A stretch of DNA of 64,000 nt. Origin: Galbula dea. Taxonomy: Eukaryota; Chordata; Aves; Piciformes; Galbulidae. Location of the stretch: positions 2,295,603 through 2,359,602 of the forward strand of contig VWZX01004666.1 of NCBI GenBank assembly GCA_013399015.1. Direction: 5' to 3'. Under the pieces are notes generated by a model that was not told where the DNA came from, made no database searches, and saw only the letters and a list, made by a program, of their open reading frames with translations. Each line of letters begins with the position of its first letter. The first letter of the stretch is position 1. The position numbers and the translations under genes are program-made. Below, piece by piece: positions 50,037 through 60,713 of this stretch.

Positions 50037-53000
50037 GTGAGTGTCTCGGCCGCGGACCCAGCCGTCCTCAGCCGGGGCGGCTGGAGGAGAAGCCGCGGTT
50101 TGCCTTTTCCGCTTCCCGCTTCGCTTTCCTCTCTCAGCCGCCGCCCTGCTCTCCCGGCCCGGAGGTTCTTCTGGGAAGCTGGTTACGTGGTGAAGCGTAG
50201 GGTCGCCCTCTGCCTGGCACTTCAGCTCAGGGCTGGCTCCAGGGTGACTTCTGCGCCTTCCGTGTGTGCATCTTCCGGCCGCCCGTCCCTGCACACCCCT
50301 GTTGGAGTGAGCAGCAGCCGTGATCCCTCACAGTTCTATCTTTCCTGGGGAAGAGGTCTTCGAAGAGACATTGATTCTTGGGAAGCTCTGTGATTGGGGA
50401 AAGCACTCAGGAAAAAAAAAAAAAACAAAAACAAAAAAAACCAATCCCCAAAACCAAACAACAAAAAAACCCAAACCAGAGCAAAAGAAATCTCAGGAAA
50501 CAGCAGCTTGTACCTGGCTTATGCACCACTGTGAGCAGTCAGGTCCCTTAGGGGCAGACGTGGCACTGGGCAGCTCAGGAGTACTGACCTAGGTGTTACA
50601 TGGCAGGGCTGAGGTGAGGTCAGGCGGTGTGGGACTGGAAAGGTTTTATGTTAATCATGGTAAGATTATTCCTTGTGCACTTTTACAAAGTTTTCTGCTT
50701 GTAACCAAGGTGGGAATAAAGTAAGAGTCTGTATCATTCTCCTGAGGAGTTGTTGGCTTCATACACTCTGGTCACTGGGGCAGTAATAATCCAGAGGTTA
50801 GGCTTCCTCATGGGCCCTGTGCTGCCAGAAGACTTGCTGCTGAAAGGAAAACCCAAGGTCACAGAATCACAGAATATTAGGTGTTGGAAGGGACCTCTGG
50901 AGATCATCTAGTCCAACCCCCCTGTCAGAGCAGGTTCACCTAGAGCATGTTGCACAGGATGGCGTCCAGGCAGGTTTTGAATGTCTCCAGAGATGGTCCT
51001 ATCCAAAAAATTCAAGTGCTGCTCCAGAAAGTATATACTGAGAAAAGCATCCAGTATTCCTGATTGTTTAGCCACCTTTGTTTCCAGACTCTAGAACAGA
51101 GCTGTGAATTTCTACACATAGATGGTGAGAGCATCACTGTAATGGTGTTGCCCTGCTGTCTCAATAGCTAGTGTTCATCTTCATAATGCAGAGGCCTGCT
51201 TGGTTCCTGGAAAAGAGCAAATGTGCTTTCCTTTTCTGTTCATACTGATGTGAGCTATTTATGTGCCAGGAGAGAGTACAGGGAAGCTGTTTCCCGAGCA
51301 TCAGGCTTCTTCAGTTCTGGGGTATTTGTTATTCACCCTGCTCGCAAGACTACAAATTATAGTGGAAAGGGACTGAACAGGAAAAATACAACACAAATCT
51401 GAGTGCCCCTTTCAGCACATGTGGGTCATATAGTTATATTCCTGCCATGCTATATAATTTCTCACTGATAACCATTTTAATAAATGTATTTAGTCTGGTT
51501 TTAAACCACTTGTTTTGCTATTTTCTTCTCCCCTGGAGCCTACTTCAGCATTTCACTCCTGTGATGGTTTGAAAACTTTCCAGCCTGAATTTCCTTCTGG
51601 CTAGTTGATGCCTGCTCTTACCCAAATGCCAGTAATAGCCTTTCACTTCGATTTTTTTTTTTTCCTTCCTTGTTTGTTTCCTTTCGGTGTTTGCTCTCAT
51701 GATGTGTGTTTTGGGCAGCAGTTCTGTCATTTCACGATTGATCTTTGTCAGGTAAAGAAACATGATTCTTGTGGTAGTGTTTTGTGTGATAAGCCAACCA
51801 GTTTTCTGATCATTGTAGAGATGGGTGCTACTCTTCCACTTTGAATGTGCATTGGTCAGGATTGGAATTGACTTCAGCATTCCAGTTGGCCTCTCACTAT
51901 TGTCTTAGGTGATGTCAGGGAAAAGAAGTGCAACATTCATCCTGTATGTCTTAATACCAGTCTCTCTTTACAGCTACTTTGCAGTTATGTTGTCATTTAT
52001 TAACACACTAATCATCATCCTCTCAGCCAGCTTTGAAGGTTCCCCCTCACCCCAGCGAAAGCAAAAACTGTTGTTACTACACAGTGGGTGCATCTCATCT
52101 CTATTATTGTGGTTCCACAGTCAGGTTTTTCTTTATCTTTTTGGTGACCTTTAGTGATTTCTGAATTATAATTGGGAAAATTTGATGAGAACACTTTAAT
52201 TTCTTGTGTCAGGGTCATTAAAAATACTGACAGACATGGATCCTAGGATATACAGATGAATGTTTTTTTTAGTAGCCCCTAGCTGGATGCCTCTTAGTTT
52301 TGCACATTATTGAAGCTGTCCTTTGGCTGATTCTGTACCACTTTAGGACTTTCACACTAACTTCCATCTTCTGTATCATAAATAATTGTTTCTCATGTGA
52401 GACCATCTGATACCCTTTGTCCAGAAAACAGGCTTTCAAGAAAATGTCATGTTTTATTTGATTGATCTATTTTTATGAAACATGCTGCTGGGCTTTATTC
52501 TAGTCATGTTTTCCTTGATATCTTTATTCTCTCTTTTTGCATATTTAAATATTCTGATTGATGGGGTTACAATTTTTTCAATCTCTTTTTCTTCTTCACA
52601 TGGGCCTTGTGTTTGTTATTTGTTTCAGCAGATGGTACTGTCCTTATTTTTGTAACATACATTTTAATGTATAGATCCAGCAAGAGGAATTGCATTCTTT
52701 CAGAACCTGGGCTGAACAGGATTCAGCCTCCCTGTGGCTCCCTGGTCCAGGCCTAGTGCATATTTGGTAACTACTGTTTCCATAATTTCATTCTTTTAAG
52801 TTTTTTTGTTGTTGTTTTGGTTTTGGTTGGTTTGTGGTGTTGGTTTTTTTCCTCCCATTAAGTATCATTAAAATCAAGGCAAAATATTCAGTTGTGTTTG
52901 GGGCATAGATTTGTTAGTTTTCCCATCTTGGTTGATTTATACCACGTCCACTTGTTTTCTCCTGTTCTCTGTATTTGTGACTAAAGTGTTGTCCAAATTT

Positions 53001-56000
53001 CTGATTCCTTTTGCTGTTCTTTTACAATGTTCTGCCTATTTCACAACCCTTTTTGCAGCCTGTCCACTTGTGTCAGTTCTGTCCTCTTTGGTTTTCCCTT
53101 ATTTTAAGGATACAGATGGGTTTTGCTCCTTTTACCTTCATAAAATTCCAAGATCTTTTCTGATCTGAGTCTACCAGCCCTTTAGTTTATCTCCCTGCTA
53201 GTTTTTCTTCATTTCTGAAAGGCTGCTCTTCTAAAATGGAAAACCTTAGTTAAAGACCTTATTTGGTTTATCCTGCCATTAATGGAAATTGAATAATTCA
53301 TGATTGCTCAGACTGAGATTTCATTGTTATTTGGGTTTTTGAGACTAATTTTGATGCCTACCTCTGCTGCTGGCATTTAGATTGCTCATGTAGCAACAGA
53401 ATGAAATTCACATTGCTCTTCACTTAAGTCCTACATGGAGAATGCACAAATGCAGCAGTGAAGGTAGGTAAAGCTTTAAGCACTAAGATGAATTAATAGC
53501 ATTGTGGATTACTGCCAGGTAAGGAGACTAAAATGGCATCTCTTCACATTGAGAAGATTATTTTTGCAACTCTAAGTCCAAATGCTGTTCTGTCTGGAAG
53601 CTTGCACTCAGCAGAGCTTAATTCTGTCCATTGCCCTTCATAGGGAATTCTTGTTTTGATGGTAATAGGCAATTAAAGGGATTATTGAACGCCTGCCTTT
53701 TTTGTTGGTTGCAGCTGCAGTTTTAGAACTGCATGGAACAAATGCCATAGGAGGCTATGGAGCAGTAGAATTCTGTTCCTTTTCATGAGATGAGTTCAGT
53801 GATTTCTTTATGGCTCTTTGTGGTGGTACACATTTTCCATCTTCCTGAGAACTGCAGTAGAGAAGTCCAGGGTAACACATTCCCAGAGATTTATCATAGT
53901 CCTCCTGGTTGGTTGTAAGATCAGTTCATGGCAACATTGATATCGCTTTCCCTTAGCTGATCCACAGATTTATGGTTTTTTAAATGGTCTCTTATCCTGC
54001 CTGAACAGTTTGCCATCAGGTACAAGCTTCAGTTTGTCTCCTAAGTGTTGTGCAGCTCCATACATCACATATTACAAACTAGTTTTCATGAACTGCAGAT
54101 GTATGTGTCGTTAATTTTGGAAGCTGGTTACATGAGCTAAAACACACTTGGTGTTCCATGAATTCTGCAGTTTATCTCAAGGGTAGTAGAAGCTTAAGTT
54201 CCCACATGTCCTATCTTGCCCCACATGCCAATTTGTAAGAATTTATTTTATTTTACAGAAGAGACAGAATAAATGGAACCTGTTGGTTGCAGTTTTGCCC
54301 TCCTCAGTGTCTTCAGACCTCTCATTTTTCATCTCAACAAACAGACGAATATTGGTTACCTTATCTAAGGTGAAAGGCACAAAACTGCACTAAAAATGAT
54401 TGTAAGTTATACAGAAATGTCACAAAGAAAAGCCAGAACCAAGCTAATACCACTTGTAGTATGTAGTTTGGGGGATCTTGCCTTGTGTGAATGAAATCTG
54501 TCTCTTTCACTTGCTCCTATTCACACTTGCAACTGCATGAGTGTCCTACAAGCTGTTTAATGTATGACAGTCTGTTTCAACTGGGATATCTATTATTCTG
54601 GCACTTTTATTGCAGATTTTAAGCCCTTGTTTACATGGAGAGGAAAGACTGGTTTTTTACTCCTCAGATATTTCTGAGAAGGAACACTATTTTTTTAGCT
54701 TATACTGTATTTAGAATCTATCACACATTGGTTTCTGTTATTTCTTTCACTTTAGGCTGTTTTTCTGCTGTTTATACAGTTTTCTTTTAAATCCAGTTAG
54801 AATTTCTCAAGTTAGTTATTCATTCAAGAACAGGAGACTGTAACCTAAACACTTACTTTAATTCCTGTTGCTCTCCTCCTTTGTCTTTCTACCTGGAAAT
54901 TGAAAGTCTGAAAACCTTCTTCAGCAACCTCATGTTGGCAGAGACAAACTCATATTTATTATACTGTGATAAAAAGTGAGCAGTAGAACTAAAGTGAAAG
55001 GTGACAATTCTCTGTCAAGGCAACAGAAAAAACACATCTGGCTTGGAGAAAATGGCAAATAGTTTTACAATGAACTGTATACATCTTTGCAGTGAAAATG
55101 CAAGTAAAAACATTTGATGTTCATCAGAGCTTTAAGAACATACCAGCCTCTTCTTAGTTAAAAAGAGTACAAATTGTCCAGAGAAAGCTGAGAGATTAGT
55201 GCTAGTATCTGGCAGCCTAACAAAGAGCCTTTCCCTCCCTTCAGTATCCTCCAAGATGGCCAAACTTCTTAGATAAACCTTTGTGTGCTGTGTGTCTGAT
55301 AGTAACAAAGCAACCTCTCATTTACATATTAAAAGCAAAGTTAATGTAATATTTGCAAATAAACTTTGCCTTTTTGGTGTCTGGACAGAGTATGGATATC
55401 TAAGCGTGTACATTTACCAGCTCCATTCTCTCTGTAACTAGGCTAAAATTTGGATGGGTTTTTGTGACTTGGCATCACATAGATTTATTCTATATGACTC
55501 TTCATATAGAGCCTTATGTGACCCACAATGATTAACTCTTATATAGTCAGTGTATTACCTTGAGGTTGGGGTACCAGGTTTCATTTTTGCTTGAAGACAG
55601 TGGAGTATGTTTACTTACAGGAAGAAGGTGGCCAAGTGCCAGGTCCTGCATTTTGGTCACAAAAACCCCCGGCAGCGCTACAGGCCTGGGGAGGAGTGGC
55701 TGGAGAGCTCCCCAGCAGAGAAGGACCTGGGGGTGTTGATCGACAGCCGGCTGAACATGAGCCAGCAGTGTACCCAGGTGGCCAAGGCCAAAGACATCCT
55801 GGCATGTATCAGGGATAGTGTGACCAGCAGGAGCAGGGAGGTGATCTTGCACCTGTACTCAATGCTGGTGGGGCCACACCTTGAGTATTGTGTGCAGTTT
55901 TGGGCACTGCAATATAGGAAGGACATTGAAGTGCTAAAGAGGGTGCAGAGACAGGCAACTAAGCTGATCAGGTGGCTGGAGAACAGGTGTTATGAGGAGA

Positions 56001-59000
56001 GGCTCATGGAGTTGGGGCTGTTTAACTTGGAGAAGAGGAGGCTGAGGGGAGACCTTATTGCTCTCTTCTCTTTAAAGGAGGTTGTAGAGAGGCACGTGTT
56101 AGCCTTTTCTCACTTGTGACTAGCAATAGGACTAGCAGAAATGGGTTCAAGTTGTGCCAGGGCAGGTTTAGATTAGATATTAGGAAGAATTTCTTTACTG
56201 AAAGAGTGGTGAGATATTGGAATAGGCTGCCCAGGGAAGTGGTGGAGTCACCATCCCTGGAGATTTTCAAAAAACAGATAGATATGGCACTTAGGGGGAT
56301 GGTTTAGGGATAACAAACAGTAGTGTGGGGCTATCGGTTGGACTCGATGGTCTTGAAGGTCCTTTCCAACTGTGTTGTTGTTTCTATGTTTCTATATTTC
56401 TAAGAATTTAGACTTGATTATTTTTGAATGGTGACTGTTTTTCCTGGTCAGTCTGTACTAACAGAATTGCTTTAGAAAATACACTTTTTCACTTTGGTCT
56501 GATTCTTTGGGAATCAAGCATTTTGGCCTTTACTGTTCCATTTTTATCTTGAACACAGCCATTACTTCTGTAACAAAAGTTCGGTTTCTTTAATGATTGT
56601 GTTATTCTTGCAGATAACTTGCCCTGGAGTGCTGCTGAAAGACAAAGAAGAACTTTATCTCAGTGTCTCTGTACTTGGGCAGTACAAAAAAACTCAATGC
56701 GTCCCTGCAGCATTTCCACTCTTCTTTCAAGAAAAACTAGTATTTGAAAAGGTAAGATAATGTCAAGAGCTTATACAAACCAAATAAAACTCATCCCAAA
56801 CTCCACAAAAACTCACTGCACAAACCCTGAGCACAAGTAATCACACTGAGGGTGGCATAGTATTGTAATTCCTCCTTCTCTTCAGCACAAAGGAGGTGTG
56901 TGCCTTTATTATCCACACAGTGATTCAAGAATTGTACATCCTGATGATTATAGTGTATGATGTGACTTTTTAGGTGTTCATTCTTTTGTGAACTGTCCTT
57001 TTTCAGTGTTTGTTTTCCTGGCTTGGAAGGAGCTGAATGTTGCTGTTCAAAAAAATTATGGGAAGGTGAAGAACAAAGACTATACAATATAAAATTCTAC
57101 TTAATTTAGTAGAAAGACAGAATAGCAGCTCAAGCCTTTTTGGTGACATCTTTCTCCCTTTGAGATGCTTTTTTCATGGTTTGTCACCAGAATTCCCAAG
57201 TTGGTACTCTGGCCTTATAATTTATAGTTGTTCATCACATATTCTGAGTCCCTACTAGCTTCATTATTAGTACCACAGGGATAATGAAACACAGTTTCTT
57301 ACAGATATGATCTGGCTTCTTGACTACCTATGAATAATAACACTTTGCCCTTTCTAGTTCTTTTCCTTGTGCATCCCCCAACACTTTGAAAACCAGACTG
57401 AGTAAACATCAGTGGTGCTCTGGTGTTGTGCATAAGGTGCAAACAGTGGTAATTTCACCAGCTACTGAATGGTAAAAAAGACCATAGTTCTTTAAAGACA
57501 AACATACCACAAACTACTTAAGGGAAATGTACTGTTTTCAGTGTCATTTAGAGGAACTCCAAGACACCAGGATCTATCTGCTTACAAAAGTAGTGAAAAA
57601 GGAAGCTAGAATAGTATCTGTCATTCTGTAAACAGCAAATTATAAGTCTAGCTACTAGTGGAGCACCAGTACTTGGTGGCTTTAAGTGTTTGGTACCTTG
57701 AACAGCAAAGTGATCCACACCACTCTTGCTGAGGCTTTTGTACAAAATTAGGGTGAAGTCTATTACCTGCTGAATATCCAGTGCAATATCCTCCCCTATT
57801 TCTTGCCATCAATTCACATAGGATTCAGGTTAAAAAAAACCCCTGTGCAGTACTCTGTACATGAGTAGTCCTTCCCATGAAAACGAAGCCTAAAGTGTTA
57901 CTAATACCTTGACATATTCTTCCTCTATCAGAATTCCAGTGTGTTCCACAAGTCATCTTTCTTTCTTCAAATTTTCTCAACACTTATCTCTACATGTCCA
58001 AATCTTTTCAGTACTTCCAGATTTGAATAGAGAGAGGTAACCCCAAGTGACTAGACAGCATAAGGCAAGCACTGCAAGCTTTCAAGGAATTTGATCATGT
58101 GTCAAACAGTAACTTCAGTTTCCTTTTTTTTTTTTTCCCCAGTGGGGACAGGACTCTTAGCAACCATCTTGGCAAGGAAGAATATTGATTTTTATTTTTT
58201 TTTTAACTTCTCTTTTCCCAGAGGTTTATCTGATGACTTTGACTGTGCCATTATTACTACTTATTAATTTCTTTTCCAGGCATTTGCTGACATAGTTGAT
58301 CCTGGAGACCTTGTGAAGTTGCTGGAACGTAGGTTCTGCTTTTTATGTATATGGTGTTGTATGCATTGATGTCACATGTGTCAGCACTAAAGACCTTTTT
58401 AGAGGTTTACAGTCTGTGAATTTTTCTATTGGGAACCTGTTCTCTGAAAAGCTAGTGGCTGACCAATGTAGTAGATCAGGTACTAAATAAGTAGCACCTG
58501 AGCACTAGTGACTTTTCAGAATAGAAGATTCATTGTCAGTGCAGACAGAGGATTTTTGCTGTCTTTGGTTACTAGTAACTTACCCAACATAATGTTACCT
58601 AACAAAATTCCTCTAGAAATGTATGCTGCATCTTTTAGAACAGGGAAAAGGTAAAAAGTTATAATTAATGGAAAGTCCAGCTGCTTATGCAGGTAGATAA
58701 TGGATTCATTTATTTGGATGAATTTTCAACTAATATAAGCATAGACCTTTGATTGTTGTAAAATTATTCTTTTAGTTTTTTAAATTATATCTTGCCCCAT
58801 GTTGGAGCATAATGAACCATAGTGAGACAACACTTACTCCAAACTCAAACTCCAGGAATATGCTCCCTCATACTGGGAGTTATTTGAAAAAGTGGCGAAG
58901 CTTGCATCATCTTTAAAAGAAGAATAAACTTGGCAGCAGATAGAACTTAACAAGCTCTAAGTCAAACTCAGAGTTGTCATTCGTAGACTGCTAATGCCAT

Positions 59001-60713
59001 TGTGTTCTTCTCTGGTATTTTGCAAGCTGTTCTTAATTTTCTCTTCTTGTTGGTGTAGTGGAAATAGTGCAGCCACGTACAGTGCTATGGAGCTTAAGTC
59101 TGTGAGCCATTTTTCTTGGGGTTTGACTGTGATGAGAATTACTTTCCAATTTATTTTTTTTTAACTCATGAAAAACTTTTTTCCTTTCTAGTTGACACAG
59201 CAGTACTTGAACTAATACAGCTCGTACCTCCAGGTATTGTATCCATCTCTTCATAAATTATGCAGTTTAATAGGTGAATTTCCATGAGGACATAGCCCAT
59301 TACAGCACAATCACTATTTGCAACACACAGACAACACAGAAAGCTCTTCTGCAAATAGTCCTCTGCATATAAAATGTTAATAGATCAAGAGGATCTCATT
59401 CTTGAAAGAGAATAATAACTGAATATTGAAATGTACCATACTGAGGCTTAGGAAGGTGATAATATTTTAAAATGGAAAATAAACTGAAATCATCCAGTGC
59501 ACACTTATTAACTGCATCACAATTCACTTGCAAAGTGGCTGTCTGTGGAATTTCAGAGTGCATAATCTTGTTCTCAGAATGACACTTTTTCTTCTCTTTT
59601 AATGGTGACCATTGGGAAAACTCTTATCCTCACTATAAGTATTATAGGTCTCTTGGGATATGTGAAGATAATAAATAGCAATTTGTCATACTTCTGTTAT
59701 TGGTTTGTGTGATTATAAAAATCTATTTTAATGAAATTCAAGTGTTCCCATGAATAATGTAAATCTGCATTTTATTAAAAATAAAGTCAAGTTTTAAAGA
59801 GGACTCGTTTGGAAACTGTGGTATTTAAAGCACTCTGTCACTTGTCCTTAGTACTTCCAAGGAAGTGAGTGCTCCTCTCAGGTGTCTCACCACACTGTTT
59901 ACTTGAAGAAATGTACTAAATGTGGATTTTTTTTGTGGGAGGGTAAAAGATCTTGCATAAGGAGTTTTATTTCAGGAGCCAGAGATATGTGTGATACAGC
60001 CCAAGATAGGCTAACAAGTTGACTACAATAGCATACTTGATTTTTTTAATAATATTCATGCAAAGTTTTCCCCTGAAGAAAATATAAAAAAAAAGTCACA
60101 AGCTAGGAGTGAGAAAATCTTGAGATAGTGGTTTTGATGTTGCTTGTGTTTGTTTCTTAGTACTATGCCTACTATGACTACTACTTTCACTATTCTGTAA
60201 TATGGAAAGATACAATCTTTCAAAAGGGCTTGACTGCCATTAAAAAAAAAAAAACCTAGTGGGTTTTCTGTGGAATGGAAGGGAAAGAAACAGGAAAACT
60301 ACTCAAAATTGCCTAGAGAAAACTTCTCATATATCTCTTATCAAATAGTGTACACAATCTTCTTTAATTTTTTTACAATAACAGTGAAAAATACTTTGAG
60401 TAGATTCTGCACGTTGCTGCAGTTGCTTAACTTGATGAGGTTGTTTCCTTGCGTGCTACAAGTTTTAGAACCATGCTGTTAATTTGGAAAGAACAGAATT
60501 TATCTCAGCTTCAGTATGATCTTGTGTGTGGTGTCTGTACTATACAGCTTTCTCTATTTTCCAATTAAAGGATGTATTTTTTTTTTAGTAGGAAAAATTC
60601 TAGCTACATATGAAGAAAATACAAGAGATTTCCTGTTCCCTGACCCTAAGCTTACCCGTGGGCACCATGGTTTAGATCGGGAGATTTTAATGAAGAGGAC
60701 CTCTTCTTTTCCA
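49989..60713 (+). CDS. SPATA6: SPATA6, first five coding exons (partial)
   Basis: This is a spliced CDS, join(49989-50036, 56614-56751, 58280-58328, 59192-59233, 60589-60713), that continues past the window. SPATA6 is a germ-cell protein required for the connecting piece (head-tail coupling) of sperm; loss in mouse gives headless sperm. The exons encode the conserved SPATA6 N-terminal domain: MPRKALFCVLELDVRL, ITCPGVLLKDKEELYLS, GQYKKTQCVPAAFPL, DPGDLVKLLE, DTAVLELIQLVPP, and YEENTRDFLFP. All junction phases fit (0, 0, 1, 1, 0). The C-terminal exons, including the one expected to start with an AP.(L/I)EFST-type motif, were not found in the 3.3 kb after exon 5. The paralogue SPATA6L is similar in exon 5, but exons 2-4 and the AGBL4 neighbour favour SPATA6. 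Confidence 0.9.
50411..50490. repeat. A-rich low-complexity tract
   Basis: A-runs interrupted by C (AAAAAC, CCAAAACC, CCCAAACC) over about 80 bp just after the CpG island. No target-site duplication or retrocopy was recognised. Confidence 0.85.
50861..51000 (-). mobile_element. CR1 3'-end fragment in SPATA6 intron 1
   Basis: The + strand shows ACAGAATCACAGAAT, GTTGGAAGGGACCTCTGGAG, ATCATCTAGTCCAACCCCCC, then GATGGCGTCCAGGCAGGTTT, the reverse complement of a well-conserved avian CR1 3' UTR. It is antisense to SPATA6. Confidence 0.95.
52799..52850. repeat. T/G low-complexity tract
   Basis: Runs of T broken by G (TTGTTGTTG, GGTTTTGGTT) in SPATA6 intron 1. Confidence 0.8.
55610..56400 (+). mobile_element. 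CR1 LINE, ORF2 C-terminal half and 3' UTR, in SPATA6 intron 1
   Basis: One frame (55607-56119) encodes CR1 ORF2 sequence: KCQVLHFGHKNP, EKDLGVLIDSRLN, LVGPHLEYCVQFW, RCYEERLMELGLFNLEKRRL. After a small deletion near 56.07 kb the ORF continues in another frame to 56307 (GRFRLDIRKNFFTERVVRYW, LPREVVESPSLE). The 3' UTR and a TTTCTATG-type tail end near 56400. It is 5'-truncated, lacks the catalytic core, and lies in sense orientation 0.2 kb before SPATA6 exon 2. Confidence 0.96.
56614..56751 (+). CDS. SPATA6: SPATA6 coding exon 2
   Basis: A 138-nt exon, phase 0 at both ends, acceptor TTATTCTTGCAG and donor GTAAGA. The 46 residues include ITCPGV, KDKEELYLS, GQYKKTQCVP, AAFPLFF and LVFEK, closely matching the SPATA6 N-terminal domain. 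This is the strongest single piece of evidence for the gene. Confidence 0.95.
56752..58279 (+). other. SPATA6: SPATA6 intron 2
   Basis: A 1.5 kb intron with a T-rich run near 58120-58137. No other feature was recognised. Confidence 0.88.
58280..58328 (+). CDS. SPATA6: SPATA6 coding exon 3
   Basis: A 49-nt exon, acceptor CTTTTCCAG and donor GTAGGT. It enters in phase 0 and leaves in phase 1. It encodes AFADIVDPGDLVKLLE, matching the family motif (V/A)DPGD(V/L)V...LE. Confidence 0.92.
58329..59191 (+). other. SPATA6: SPATA6 intron 3
   Basis: A 0.86 kb intron; nothing further was recognised in it. Confidence 0.88.
59192..59233 (+). CDS. SPATA6: SPATA6 coding exon 4
   Basis: A 42-nt exon, phase 1 at both ends, encoding DTAVLELIQLVPP after a Leu codon split across the junction. 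The acceptor is TTCCTTTCTAG; the donor GTATTG is weak. Because its length is a multiple of three, skipping keeps the frame. Confidence 0.9.
59234..60588 (+). other. SPATA6: SPATA6 intron 4
   Basis: A 1.36 kb AT-rich intron with a 12-A run near 60242-60254; nothing further was recognised. Confidence 0.88.
60589..60713 (+). CDS. SPATA6: SPATA6 coding exon 5
   Basis: A 125-nt exon with acceptor T(10)AG and donor GTGAGT, entering in phase 1 and leaving in phase 0. It encodes VGKILATYEENTRDFLFP, then DPKLTRGHHGLDREILMKRT, then SSFP. YEENTRDF is a family hallmark. GHH resembles SPATA6, whereas PKLT and RE.LMK resemble SPATA6L. Confidence 0.93.

Larger units (their letters stand above)
49655..50310. 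promoter_or_regulatory. SPATA6: CpG island with SPATA6 promoter and exon 1
   Basis: GC and CpG content rise abruptly here compared with the AT-rich flanks. The island contains an 18-N gap, a CCCCGG repeat, SPATA6 exon 1 and the start of intron 1. No TATA box was seen, as is common for CpG-island promoters. The transcription start cannot be fixed from the sequence. Confidence 0.8.
50037..56613 (+). other. SPATA6: SPATA6 intron 1
   Basis: A 6.6 kb intron. It contains the rest of the CpG island, an A-rich tract at 50411-50490, a CR1 3' end on the - strand (50861-51000) and a longer sense CR1 (55610-56400). The remainder is T-rich sequence without recognised features. Confidence 0.85.

Noticed and set aside
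49686..50294. 202-codon - strand open frame across the CpG island
   Set aside because: GC-rich shadow of SPATA6 exon 1 and the repeat, read through Ns; stops are rare in such sequence.
49989..60713. Naming the gene SPATA6L
   Set aside because: Exon 5 resembles SPATA6L, but exons 2-4 match SPATA6 better and AGBL4 lies upstream. Neighbours of mammalian SPATA6L (PLPP6, CDC37L1) are not seen here.
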